The notes under the pieces are model-generated. The model was not told the DNA's origin. It saw only the letters and a program-made list of their open reading frames with translations, and searched no databases. DNA of 40,717 bases from CAYHCE01 sp964355015 (GTDB lineage: Bacteria; Cyanobacteriota; Cyanobacteriia; PCC-6307; Cyanobiaceae): positions 1-40,717 of the forward strand of contig CAYHCE010000026.1 in the NCBI GenBank assembly GCA_964355015.1, read 5' to 3'. Below, piece by piece: positions 25,328-32,847 of this stretch. Each line of letters opens with the position of its first letter. Positions within the stretch are counted from its first letter, which is position 1. A program made the position numbers and the translations under genes.

Positions 25328-26347
25328 ATGGACAAGCCCAGCCCCGCGGAGATCCCCGACCCCAGCGACGCCGCCGGCGCCATGTCCGCACCGCTGGGAG
25401 CGGGATCACCGCCGGGGTTCCGCTCCGGTTTCGTGGCCCTGATCGGCCGCCCGAACGTGGGCAAGTCCACCCTGCTCAACCAACTGGTGGGCGAGAAGGT
25501 GGCGATCACCTCCCCGATCGCCCAGACCACCCGCAACCGGCTGCGGGCCATCCTCACCACCCCCATGGCCCAGCTGGTGCTGCTCGACACCCCCGGCATC
25601 CACAAGCCCCACCATCTCCTCGGGGAACGGCTGGTGCAGAGCGCCCGCCGCACCATCGGCGAGGTGGATGTGGTGCTGCTGATGGTGGACGGCAGCGAGC
25701 CGGCCGGCCGTGGCGACGGCTTCATCGTGGAACTGCTGCGCCATAGCCGCGCCCCCGTGCTGCTGGCGCTCAACAAGAGCGATCGGGTGCCTCCGGAGCG
25801 CTCGGCGGAGCTGGAGGCCAGCTACCGGCAGCTGCTGGCCCTCTCCGACCAGCGGGCCGATCCGGCCGATCCCGGCCGGCGCCGCAGCGACTGGCCCCTG
25901 CTGCCCTGCAGCGCCAGCACCGGTGCGGGCTGCGACGCCCTGGTGGCGGCCCTCTCGGAGCGGCTGCCGCCGGGACCCCATCTCTACCCGCCCGACGCGG
26001 TGAGCGATCAGCCGGAGCAGCTGCTGCTGGCGGAGCTGATCCGCGAGCAGGTGCTCAACCACACCCGCGAGGAGGTGCCCCATTCGGTGGCGGTGCAGAT
26101 CGAGCGGATCGTCGAAGACGGCAAGCGCATCGCCGTGCTGGCCACGGTGCTGGTGGAGCGCTCCAGCCAGAAGGGGATCCTGATCGGCAAGGGCGGCCGC
26201 ATGCTCAGGGAGATCGGCAGTGGGGCTCGCGCCCAGATGCAGAAGGTGTTCGACGGACCGGTCTATCTGGAGCTGTTCGTCAAGGTGGTGCCTAACTGGC
26301 GCCGCAGTGCGGCGCGGCTGGCCGAGCTGGGCTACCGCGGCGACTGA
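25328..26347 (+). CDS. era: GTPase Era
   Basis: Ribosome-associated GTPase that helps mature 16S rRNA and the small subunit, 339 residues. The G motifs are clear: G1 GRPNVGKST (39-47), G2 region with PIAQTTRNR, G3 DTPGIHKP near 87-94 and G4 NKSD near 148-151. The C-terminal KH domain has GILIGKGGRMLREIGSGAR near 278-296. It carries a Pro/Ala-rich N-terminal extension of about 30 residues and an insertion before G5 (SDQRADPADPGRRRSDW), making it longer than the usual 300. A second Met (position 19, MSAPLG) is an alternative start. Confidence 0.96.
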   Translation: MDKPSPAEIPDPSDAAGAMSAPLGAGSPPGFRSGFVALIGRPNVGKSTLLNQLVGEKVAITSPIAQTTRNRLRAILTTPMAQLVLLDTPGIHKPHHLLGERLVQSARRTIGEVDVVLLMVDGSEPAGRGDGFIVELLRHSRAPVLLALNKSDRVPPERSAELEASYRQLLALSDQRADPADPGRRRSDWPLLPCSASTGAGCDALVAALSERLPPGPHLYPPDAVSDQPEQLLLAELIREQVLNHTREEVPHSVAVQIERIVEDGKRIAVLATVLVERSSQKGILIGKGGRMLREIGSGARAQMQKVFDGPVYLELFVKVVPNWRRSAARLAELGYRGD

Positions 26348-26390
26348 GCCGGCCTGCTGCAGGATGGGGCCACCCGCCCGCTCCCCTGCC

Positions 26391-26879
26391 GTGACCGGCT
26401 CCAGCCCTGCCTTCCCACCCCGGGATCTGCCTGCGTTCCTGGAACTCTGCGCCGGTAGCTGGATGGGACTGCGCAGCCGCCTGGCCGCCCCGGCCCCGGC
26501 CGACGGCGACGACGCTGACTGGCACGACAGCGACCGCGGCGAGATCGAGGTGACCCTGATCAGGCCCGCCAGCGAGGGCGATCTGGGGGGGCTGGCGGTG
26601 ACGGCCCCGGCGGGCGGTGGCAGCCGGCTCGGCTTCCTGGCCGATGGCAGCCTGCACGACGGCGAGCGGCCGCTGGGCCGGTGGCAGCTCTGGCCCGACG
26701 GCAGCCTCGAGCTGGAGATCCACCGGGATGGCCAGGAGCTGCGGGAGCGGATCTGGTTCACCAAGCCCAACCTGCGGCTGCGCAGCACCGTGCTGCACGC
26801 GGCCGATGGCCAGGCCGGTCAGGCCAGCTTCTGCTCGGAGATCCGCCGGGTGAGCCGGCCGGCCGCACCGCAGCCGTAG
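26391..26879 (+). CDS. CpcS/CpeS-like phycobiliprotein lyase family protein
   Basis: Calycin/lipocalin-fold protein of about 162 residues resembling the CpcS/CpeS lyases that attach bilins to phycobiliprotein cysteines. LPAFLELCAGSWMGLRSR near 11-28 is the start pattern, with the W of the first strand. Near the end IWFTKPNLRLRSTVL and ASFCSEIRRVSR match the family's last strands. An acidic insertion (PADGDDADWHDSDRGE, about 33-50) replaces part of the usual loop. GTG 26391 is preferred over ATG 26364, where an AGG abuts the start. The lyase-fold assignment is good; which bilin site it serves is unknown. Confidence 0.78.
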   Translation: MTGSSPAFPPRDLPAFLELCAGSWMGLRSRLAAPAPADGDDADWHDSDRGEIEVTLIRPASEGDLGGLAVTAPAGGGSRLGFLADGSLHDGERPLGRWQLWPDGSLELEIHRDGQELRERIWFTKPNLRLRSTVLHAADGQAGQASFCSEIRRVSRPAAPQP

Positions 26880-26884
26880 CCGCG

Positions 26885-28093
26885 ATGCGCCTCGATGTGG
26901 TCAGCCTGGCGCCGGAAGCGTTCACGCCGCTGCTGGGCCTGGGGGTGATCGGCCGGGCCTTCGCGGCCGGCATCGCCGAGTTGCACACCCACAACCCGCG
27001 CACCTTCGCGGTCGATCGCTACCGCAAGGTCGACGACGTTCCCTATGGCGGCGGCGCCGGCATGGTGCTCAAGCCGGAACCGGTCTTCGCCGCCGTCGAG
27101 GCGATTCCGGTGCTGCCACGGCGGCGGGTGCTGCTGATGAGCCCCCAGGGCCAGCCGCTGCGCCAGGCTGATCTGCAGCGCTGGGCGAGCGAGCACGACC
27201 AGCTGGTGCTGGTCTGCGGCCATTACGAGGGATTCGATGAACGCATCCGCTGCCTGGCGCACGAGGAGGTGTCGATCGGTGATTTCGTGCTCACCGGCGG
27301 CGAGCTGCCGGCCATGGTGGTGATCAACGGGGTGGTGCGGCTGCTGCCCGGCACCGTCGGCACGGCGGCGTCGCTGGAGGAGGAAAGCCACAGTGCCCTG
27401 CTGCTGGAGCATCCCCACTACACCCGGCCGGCCGAGTTCCGTGGCCAGTCGGTGCCAGAGGTGCTGCGCAGCGGCGACCACGGCGCCATCGCCCGCTGGC
27501 GCGCCGAACGGCAGCAGGAACGCACACGCCAGCGCCGCCCCGACCTCTACGCCCGCTGGCAGCAGCAGCAGGGAGACTGGAACGGAGAGCCCCCCGCGGA
27601 CCGCCCCATGCAGCTGCGCATCGGCAACGGCTATGACATCCACCGTCTGGTGCCGGGCCGGCCGCTGATCCTGGCGGGGATGACCCTGGAGCACCCGGAG
27701 GGTCTGGGGCTCGATGGCCACAGCGACGCCGACGTGCTGGTGCATGCCCTGATCGATGCCCTGCTCGGGGCGCTGAGCCTGGGGGACATCGGGCTGCACT
27801 TCCCGCCCGAGGACGCCCGCTGGAAAGGGGCCGACAGCCTGGTGCTGCTCGAGCAGGTGATGGACCTGGTGCGGCAGCACGGCTGGAGCGTGGTGAATGT
27901 GGACGCGGTGGTGGTGGCGGAGCGGCCGAAGCTCAAACCTCACATCACGGCGATGCGCGCCGCCCTTGCGGCCCGCCTGGGGGTGGAGCCCGATCGGGTG
28001 GGCGTCAAGGCCACCACCAACGAGGGGCTCGGACCCACCGGCCGGGAGGAGGGGATCGCCTGCCACGCCGTCGCCCTGCTCCAGGCCCCATGA
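26885..28093 (+). CDS. trmD-ispF: TrmD-IspF fusion: tRNA (guanine37-N1)-methyltransferase and MECDP synthase
   Basis: One uninterrupted frame of 402 residues encodes two complete enzymes. Residues 1 to about 235 are TrmD, the knotted SPOUT enzyme that makes m1G37 in tRNA: VPYGGGAGMVLKPEPVF, the SAM knot LVCGHYEGFDERI, SIGDFVLTGGELPAM and LEHPHYTRPAEFRG. From M242 (ATG 27608) comes IspF, which cyclises CDP-ME-2P to MEcPP in the isoprenoid pathway: GNGYDIHRL with metal-binding Asp/His, GHSDADVLVHALIDALLG, and GVKATTNEGLGPTGREEG. The Gln-rich linker WQQQQGDWNGEPPADRP has no stop. Internal initiation at ATG 27608 could also yield separate IspF. The next gene overlaps its stop. Confidence 0.9.
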   Translation: MRLDVVSLAPEAFTPLLGLGVIGRAFAAGIAELHTHNPRTFAVDRYRKVDDVPYGGGAGMVLKPEPVFAAVEAIPVLPRRRVLLMSPQGQPLRQADLQRWASEHDQLVLVCGHYEGFDERIRCLAHEEVSIGDFVLTGGELPAMVVINGVVRLLPGTVGTAASLEEESHSALLLEHPHYTRPAEFRGQSVPEVLRSGDHGAIARWRAERQQERTRQRRPDLYARWQQQQGDWNGEPPADRPMQLRIGNGYDIHRLVPGRPLILAGMTLEHPEGLGLDGHSDADVLVHALIDALLGALSLGDIGLHFPPEDARWKGADSLVLLEQVMDLVRQHGWSVVNVDAVVVAERPKLKPHITAMRAALAARLGVEPDRVGVKATTNEGLGPTGREEGIACHAVALLQAP

Positions 28094-28554
28094 CGCCCCC
28101 TGCCCGCAAAGGGCGCTCCAGGCTGCCGGCCGCGTTGCTTAGGCTCTGGATCCTGGCCCTGTTGCTGATGGCGCTGCTGCTGGGCGGCCCCTCTCCCGCC
28201 CAGGCCGGCGGCGGTTCCGGTGGCGGTGGGGGTGACGGTTCCGTCGTGGAGTACCTGCGCCTCAAGGTGCCCGCCGCCGCCCGCGAGGCCTGGCTGCAGG
28301 CCGAACGGGAGACCTGGGAACCCTGGCTGGCGCAACAGCCCGGCTTCGAGGGCCGCCAGCTGCTCTGGGATCCGGCGCGGCAGGAAGGGGTGCTGCTGAT
28401 CCGCTGGGCCAGCCGTGATCAGTGGCAGGCGATCGACGCCGAGCTGGTGGACCGGGTGCAGACCCGCTTCGAGGCCCGGGCCCGCGCCGGCAGCGGCAAC
28501 CCCCCGGCCAACCCGTTCCCGCTGGTGTTCAGCGGTGAGCTGGAACCCCTGTGA
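28090..28554 (+). CDS. TIGR03792-type secreted cyanobacterial protein
   Basis: Small exported protein of 154 residues, overlapping the previous stop by four bases (ATGA). An Arg-rich start and a hydrophobic segment (LLRLWILALLLMALLLGG, about 16-33) end in SPAQA, a likely signal peptidase site near residue 39. A short Gly repeat (GGGSGGGGGDG) follows. The mature domain (VVEYLRLKVPAAAREAWLQAE, guide only, about 52-72, then WEPWLAQQPGFEGRQLLWDP) has the dimeric alpha/beta-barrel look of the TIGR03792 family. The function is unknown. Family naming is from pattern memory. Confidence 0.72.
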   Translation: MTPPARKGRSRLPAALLRLWILALLLMALLLGGPSPAQAGGGSGGGGGDGSVVEYLRLKVPAAAREAWLQAERETWEPWLAQQPGFEGRQLLWDPARQEGVLLIRWASRDQWQAIDAELVDRVQTRFEARARAGSGNPPANPFPLVFSGELEPL

Positions 28555-29267
28555 GGCCAGCTGGCCCCCTGCCCCCTGCTGACGGTGACGGGGGCGAATC
28601 CCTCGCCCGGCTCGATCTGCAGCGCCGCGAGCGGCTCGGCATGGTGGAGGCGATCTGGGGGGAGCACAAGAGTGCCGATCAGATTGCCCGGATCGTGAGC
28701 CGCCTGCTCGCAGCCGGGGAGCTGGCCCTGGTCACCCGGGTGTCGCCGACCAAGGCGGCTGCCGTGACCGAGCTGCTGGAACGCCAGCCCGGTGTCGCTG
28801 CCGCGGTCCGCCATCACCCCGCCGCCGCCTGTCTCACCGCTGGTGAGCCGCCGCCGCCGGATCCCGGCCTCGGCTCGGTGGTGGTGCTCTGCGGCGGCAC
28901 CAGCGATCTCAGCGTGGCCAGCGAAGCGCAGCTGGCCCTGGCCTGCCATCGAGTGGCCGCCGAACTGCTGGTGGACGTGGGCGTGGCCGGCCTGCACCGG
29001 CTGTTGAACGAGCTGCCGCGACTGCGCCGGGCAAGGGTGCTGATCGCCTGCGCCGGCATGGAGGGGGCCCTGCCCACCGTGCTGGCGGGGTTGCTGCCCC
29101 AACCCGTGATCGGCGTGCCGGTTTCGGTGGGTTACGGGGTGAGCGCCGGCGGGATGGCCGCCCTGCACGGGATGCTGGCCAGCTGCGCCCCGGGGCTCAC
29201 CGTGGTCAACATCGACAACGGCTACGGGGCCGCCATGGCGGCCCTGCGCATCCTCAACGCCGGCTGA
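28551..29267 (+). CDS. larB: LarB-like nickel-pincer nucleotide biosynthesis protein
   Basis: Protein of 238 residues matching LarB, a PurE-like carboxylase/hydrolase that turns nicotinic acid adenine dinucleotide into the carboxylated precursor of the nickel-pincer cofactor of lactate racemase-type enzymes. The N-terminal helix-rich part has RLGMVEAIWGEHKSADQIA near 28-46. The PurE-like core has VVVLCGGTSDLSVASEA near 107-123, DVGVAGLHRLL, ACAGMEGALPTVLAGLL and GVPVSVGYGVSAGGMAALHGML. It starts with GTG overlapping the preceding stop. I see no larC or larE in this window. A phosphoribosylaminoimidazole carboxylase role is unlikely given the LarB-specific leader. Confidence 0.9.
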   Translation: MRPAGPLPPADGDGGESLARLDLQRRERLGMVEAIWGEHKSADQIARIVSRLLAAGELALVTRVSPTKAAAVTELLERQPGVAAAVRHHPAAACLTAGEPPPPDPGLGSVVVLCGGTSDLSVASEAQLALACHRVAAELLVDVGVAGLHRLLNELPRLRRARVLIACAGMEGALPTVLAGLLPQPVIGVPVSVGYGVSAGGMAALHGMLASCAPGLTVVNIDNGYGAAMAALRILNAG

Positions 29268-29281
29268 GACCAACCCTGGCC

Positions 29282-29304
29282 CGCCTTCCCTGGCAGGGAA
29301 GGCG
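29282..29304. terminator. Hairpin between converging larB and DUF1517 genes
   Basis: A perfect 10-bp inverted repeat: CGCCTTCCCT at 29282-29291, loop GGC, AGGGAAGGCG at 29295-29304. It lies in the 44-bp gap where two genes converge, so it may work for both directions. There is no T-tract, so intrinsic termination would be of a non-classic kind, or the hairpin may protect 3' ends. Confidence 0.55.
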
Positions 29305-29311
29305 CCGAGCT

Positions 29312-30289
29312 TCAGAGGTGCTGCAGCTGCGGATAGGCCGTGAGCAGTTCCTCGGTGCTGAGCACCTCCCCCTCGCCCTCCGGCTGCCAGATCACCTCGA
29401 GGGCCAGCAGATCGGTTGAGGAGACCGAGGCGATCAGCCGCAGCGCCTCGCGCAGCTCCTCCGCCGAGTCCACACCCTTGATCGGGATGCGCCCGCGGCT
29501 GGCCACCAGCAGGGTCACCGCGATGAAATCGCTGGTGGCGTCCGCATTGCCGACCGGAGCGGCACTGTCCTGGAAGCGCTGGCCGCTCACATTGGCGGTC
29601 ACCTCGCGGCGCAGCTTGCTGCGCTCGGTCATCGAGAGCCGGTTGAAGGTGGATTCGGCGCGGGCGAAGGGCACCTGGCCCAGCTCGCCGTTGGCATAGA
29701 CCCACAGCTCGGGCTGGCGCAGCAGGGCGAGGCTGGTTTCCTGCAGCACCCGCTGCAGGCCGCTGCTGCTGGAGGTGTCCGCCGTGGCGGCCAGCTTGCG
29801 CAGATCCAGCTGCAGTTCCCGGGCGGAAGCCAGCAGCCCCACCTGGAGCTGGGCGATCGTGACCGGACCGTCGGCGCGGCTGGCTGAGGCAAGTTCGCGG
29901 CCGTTGCCGGCCGGCAGGCCGCCGCCACCACCACCACGCAGGGTGTTGACGAGCACACCCACGATCGCCATCAGGATCAGGAAGCCGAACAGGCCGCCCC
30001 CACCGAAGCCGAAGATCGGGATCAGGAACGGAAAGCCGATGCCGCCCCCGCCGTAGCCGCCGCGGTAACCCCCGCCGTAGCCGCCGCCGCCATAACTGCC
30101 ACCGCCGTAGCTGCGCGGCATCGATGGGGTCGAGCGGAAGCTGCCGCCGCCGATGCGGCCGCCGCTGGCTGCCCAGCTGGGCTGGGGGGAGACCAGCACC
30201 ACCAGGCCGCTCAGCAGCACGGGCAGCAGGGCCCAGGCGGAAAGCCGGCGCAGGGCGGGCAGGGGACAGGGAATGCGGGTAGGGGACAC
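29312..30289 (-). CDS. DUF1517 domain protein with Gly-rich linker
   Basis: Membrane protein of about 325 residues. The N-terminus has a signal-like segment (LLPVLLSGLVVLVSPQPSWA, ending near 40). A low-complexity Gly/Tyr/Ser region follows (about 42-82, with SYGGG, GYGGG, RGGYGGG units). A membrane helix comes next (about 96-118, LFGFLILMAIVGVLVNTL), then a soluble DUF1517 domain with TIAQLQVGLLASARELQLDL, AESTFNRLSMTERSKLR and SDFIAVTLLVASRGRIPI. DUF1517 proteins occur in cyanobacteria and chloroplasts with no settled function. The start codon is GTG. It lies 30 bp after thiS on the same strand, so co-transcription is possible. Confidence 0.87.
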   Translation of the reverse strand: MSPTRIPCPLPALRRLSAWALLPVLLSGLVVLVSPQPSWAASGGRIGGGSFRSTPSMPRSYGGGSYGGGGYGGGYRGGYGGGGIGFPFLIPIFGFGGGGLFGFLILMAIVGVLVNTLRGGGGGGLPAGNGRELASASRADGPVTIAQLQVGLLASARELQLDLRKLAATADTSSSSGLQRVLQETSLALLRQPELWVYANGELGQVPFARAESTFNRLSMTERSKLRREVTANVSGQRFQDSAAPVGNADATSDFIAVTLLVASRGRIPIKGVDSAEELREALRLIASVSSTDLLALEVIWQPEGEGEVLSTEELLTAYPQLQHL

Positions 30290-30319
30290 GGGGGGTCACC
30301 CGAAGCGAGTGCAACGAAT

Positions 30320-30523
30320 CTAGGAACCACCCCCCACGATGGTGACGACTTCGAGCACATCGCCCTCCTGCAGGGCCTGCTCGGCCCAGATCCGGCGGGG
30401 CAGGATCGTGCCGTTGCACTCCACCACCACGAGGCGCGGCTCGTAGCCGAAGTGGCACACGGCCTGCAGCAGGGTGAGGCCGGGCGGGCAGTCACGTGGC
30501 TCGCCGTTGAGCAGGAGCGTCAT
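30320..30523 (-). CDS. thiS: ThiS sulfur-carrier protein
   Basis: Ubiquitin-like sulfur carrier of 67 residues for the thiamin thiazole ring; its C-terminal Gly is adenylated and thiocarboxylated. It opens with MTLLLNGEPRDCPPG and has QALQEGDVLEVVTIVGGG near the end, the beta-grasp ThiS pattern. The chain ends GGGS, one Ser after the Gly run, whereas the reactive terminus should be GG. Its ATG overlaps the thiE stop by four bases (ATGA), so the two are co-translated. Confidence 0.93.
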   Translation of the reverse strand: MTLLLNGEPRDCPPGLTLLQAVCHFGYEPRLVVVECNGTILPRRIWAEQALQEGDVLEVVTIVGGGS

Positions 30524-31623
30524 GCCTCCTCCGCCAGCAGGTTCAGCAGCTCACGGCAGGCGGCGGCCGGGTCGACGGCCTCGGTGATCGCCCGCACCAC
30601 CGCCACGCCGCGGGCGCCGGCGGCCAGCACCGCCGGCAGGCTGGTGGCGTCGATGCCGCCGATCGCGAAGAACGGAATCGGACTCTCCGCCGCCGCCTGG
30701 CGCACATAGGCCAGGCCTACCGGCTCCCGTCCGGGCTTGGTGGGGGTGGCGTTCACGGGGCCCGTGCCCACGTAGTCGCAGCCGGCGGCCACCGCCTGAT
30801 GCAACTGCTCCAGGCGTTGGGTGCTGCGGCCGATCAGCCGCTCGGGGCCCAGCAGGCGGCGCGCCACCGCCGGCGGCAGATCCTCCTGCCCCAGGTGCAC
30901 CCCATCGGCGTCCACCGCCAGGGCCAGGTCCACCCTGTCGTTGACCAGGAACAGGGCCCCATGGCGGGCGCAGAGCCGGCGCAGGGCGAGGGCCTCGGCG
31001 AAGCGCTGCCCATCCTCGGCTTCCTTGGCGCGGTACTGCACCAGCCGCACCCCCGCCTCCAGGGCCGCCGCCACCGTGGCCTCCAGCCGTGGGGACGGGC
31101 TGGTCACCAGATAGAGCCGGCAGCGCCGCAGCTGCTCGCGGCGCTGGTCAGCTCCGCCGGGCGCCGCCCGCAGCACCTCCACCTCCAGGTCGTAGAGGGC
31201 GTAGCGGATGGCTGCGGCCTCGGCCGCCAGGCCTGGATCGCTGGGGCGGCCGAACTCCTCCAGCACCCGCAGCGCTTCCTGCACCCGGCCGGCATTGGCC
31301 GCCACCACGCTGGAAGGCTGCAGCCGCCCTGCCTGGGCGGGATGGGCCAGGCCCGCCGCCGGATCGGTGGCGGTGTGGCGGGCCTGCTTGTACTGATCGC
31401 GGTGCAGGCGGCCGAGCCGCTGGCGCATGTCCTTGAGGCGGACGACCAGATCCGCCCGCTCCAGGCCGAAGCGGCACCAGTCCTCGATCACCCGCAGTCC
31501 CTCCCGGGCCCGGTCCAGGTTGGCGTCGAGCAGGCGCCGCACGGCAAGGTCGCCGGCGGCGGAGGTTATACCGGTGAGACCGGTGTCGGTGAGATCGGCA
31601 TCAGTGGGAAGCAGGGGCTCCAT
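30520..31623 (-). CDS. thiE: Thiamine-phosphate synthase with N-terminal ThiD2-like domain
   Basis: Bifunctional-looking thiamin enzyme of 367 residues from ATG 31623. About residues 20-145 form a helical domain (RRLLDANLDRAREGLRVIED, DQYKQARHTATDPAAGL, VVAANAGRVQEALRVLEEF) of the type that precedes ThiE in cyanobacteria, which I take to be ThiD2-like, an alternative HMP-P kinase. The ThiE barrel follows: LYLVTSPSPRLE, VRLVQYRAKEAEDG, FLVNDRVDLALAVDADGVHLGQED (guide, about 238-261), DYVGTGPVNATPTKPG and PFFAIGGIDATSLPAVLAAGARGVAVVRAI (about 311-340). It joins HMP-PP with thiazole phosphate. A TTG at 31665 would add 14 residues. Confidence 0.93.
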   Translation of the reverse strand: MEPLLPTDADLTDTGLTGITSAAGDLAVRRLLDANLDRAREGLRVIEDWCRFGLERADLVVRLKDMRQRLGRLHRDQYKQARHTATDPAAGLAHPAQAGRLQPSSVVAANAGRVQEALRVLEEFGRPSDPGLAAEAAAIRYALYDLEVEVLRAAPGGADQRREQLRRCRLYLVTSPSPRLEATVAAALEAGVRLVQYRAKEAEDGQRFAEALALRRLCARHGALFLVNDRVDLALAVDADGVHLGQEDLPPAVARRLLGPERLIGRSTQRLEQLHQAVAAGCDYVGTGPVNATPTKPGREPVGLAYVRQAAAESPIPFFAIGGIDATSLPAVLAAGARGVAVVRAITEAVDPAAACRELLNLLAEEA

Positions 31624-31682
31624 CGGGACGGGCAGGCGGACGGGAACTGGGTAAGGTGTGGCCAACTCCTGGGCAGCCGGCG

Positions 31683-31799
31683 ATGGACTTCGGAGGTGGG
31701 GACAGCCCGATGATGGTGCTGATCTCAGGAATTCTGCTGCTGGGCGGCATCGCGGCCTTCATCAGCTGGGGCCTCACCCACGCCTACCCGGCAGCCTGA
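31683..31799 (+). CDS. Small single-helix membrane peptide (38 residues)
   Basis: Short frame from ATG 31683: MDFGGGDSP, then a hydrophobic helix (about 11-31, MVLISGILLLGGIAAFISWG), then LTHAYPAA. Composition and layout are those of a real small membrane protein, and an internal ATG at 31710 would give a slightly shorter form. It is divergent from thiE (59 bp between starts) and its last 75 bases overlap the 3' end of ribF on the other strand. It could be a small subunit of a thylakoid complex, but it matches no Psb, Pet, Psa or Ndh peptide that I can recall. Confidence 0.6.
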   Translation: MDFGGGDSPMMVLISGILLLGGIAAFISWGLTHAYPAA

Positions 31800-32732
31800 G
31801 CGGGCCAGCCGCCGCCGGGCCCGCTCGGCATCGGCACCGATCTGGGCGCTGAGCGCTTCCAGGCTGTCGAATCGCTGCTGATGGCGCAGCAGCAGCACCG
31901 GTTCCACCTCCAGCTCCCGCCCCGCCAGTTCCAGCTGGCGATCCAGCAGGTGCACCTCCACGGCCGAGGCGGCGCTCGGATCCACGGTGGGCTGGGGGCC
32001 CAGGTTCATCACCGCGGCCATGGCCGTACCGCCACCGACTCCGAATCCGTCCGGAAGCCGCACCAGCGCCGCGTACACCCCTTCCAGGGGCAGGAACTTG
32101 CGGCCGTCCACCTGCAGATTGGCGGTGGGCCAGCCCAGCTGCCGCCCCAGCCCCCGGCCGGGCACCACCCGGCCACTGAAGCGGTAGGGGCGCTCCAGCA
32201 GCCGGGTGGCCTCGTCGATCGCACCGGCGGCGAGGGCGCGGCGGATGCGGCTGCTGCTCACCCGCTCCGTGCCGTCCCAGAGCATGGGCAGCACCCGCAC
32301 CCGCACGCCGTGGCGGGCCCCGATCGCCTCGAGGGCGACGGTGTCACCGCTGCGGCCCTGCCCGAAGCGGAAGTTCTCGCCCACCGCCACCTCCCGGGCC
32401 TCCAGCTGTCCCACCAGCACCCGCTCCACGAAGGTCTCCGGACTGAGGGCCGCCAGCTCAAGGGTGAAGGGCACCAGCACCAGCTGGCGGATGCCGTAGG
32501 GCTCGAGCAGGGCCAGCTTCTCGTCGGGCAGGTCGAGGCGCAGGCGCGGTTCGCCGTAGAGGAGCTCCCTGGGGTGGGGCCAGAAGCTCACCACCGTGGG
32601 CACCAGACCCGGGGTGGGCGCGGCGGCGATGGCGGCGATCACCCGGCGGTGCCCCTGATGGAGGCCGTCGAAACTGCCGAGGGCGACGGCCGTGGGGCGC
32701 AGCGCGTCCTGGGGGGATCGCAGGGGAATCAA
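31725..32732 (-). CDS. ribF: Bifunctional riboflavin kinase / FAD synthetase
   Basis: RibF makes FMN and then FAD from riboflavin; 335 residues. The N-terminal nucleotidyltransferase domain has VALGSFDGLHQGHRRVI near 16-32 (the GxFDGxHxGH motif), VSFWPHP and VGENFRFGQGRSGD near 119-132. SSSRIRRALAAG near 168-179 is the ISSTxIR-like motif. The kinase domain has FSGRVVPGRGLGRQLGWPTANL near 195-216 with the PTAN motif. Translation probably starts at TTG 32732, giving MIPLRSPQ, which fits related picocyanobacterial proteins; GTG 32771 is the alternative. The last 25 codons lie antisense to the small peptide gene and look non-conserved. Confidence 0.93.
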   Translation of the reverse strand: MIPLRSPQDALRPTAVALGSFDGLHQGHRRVIAAIAAAPTPGLVPTVVSFWPHPRELLYGEPRLRLDLPDEKLALLEPYGIRQLVLVPFTLELAALSPETFVERVLVGQLEAREVAVGENFRFGQGRSGDTVALEAIGARHGVRVRVLPMLWDGTERVSSSRIRRALAAGAIDEATRLLERPYRFSGRVVPGRGLGRQLGWPTANLQVDGRKFLPLEGVYAALVRLPDGFGVGGGTAMAAVMNLGPQPTVDPSAASAVEVHLLDRQLELAGRELEVEPVLLLRHQQRFDSLEALSAQIGADAERARRRLARSGCRVGVGEAPADEGRDAAQQQNS

Positions 32733-32847
32733 GGACTCGGACGCTGCCCGGCAGGCAATCCATCCTTCCACGCGGGTTCGAGTGGCCGCGGCCGCTGGGC
32801 CCGGCCATGGCAAGTTTGGAGGCCACCGTCCCACGGTCCCCGTCAAG
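32733..32847. promoter_or_regulatory. Divergent intergenic region, ribF / DUF3611 gene
   Basis: A 115-bp gap between the start of ribF (- strand) and the DUF3611 gene (+ strand). Promoters for both genes are expected by layout. No strong -10 box, riboswitch core or inverted repeat is visible; in particular I do not see an FMN riboswitch. Confidence 0.3.

Noticed and set aside
30040..30170. Tandem GGC/GCC-rich repeats resembling a DNA repeat array
   Set aside because: They encode the Gly/Tyr-rich linker of the DUF1517 protein; unit lengths are irregular, so no separate repeat element is needed.
31640..31799. TPP riboswitch upstream of thiE
   Set aside because: CTGAGA occurs on the - strand near 31724, but the second conserved block expected for a thi-box (ACCTGAT...GGGTAATGCC-like) is absent, and the site lies within the small peptide gene.
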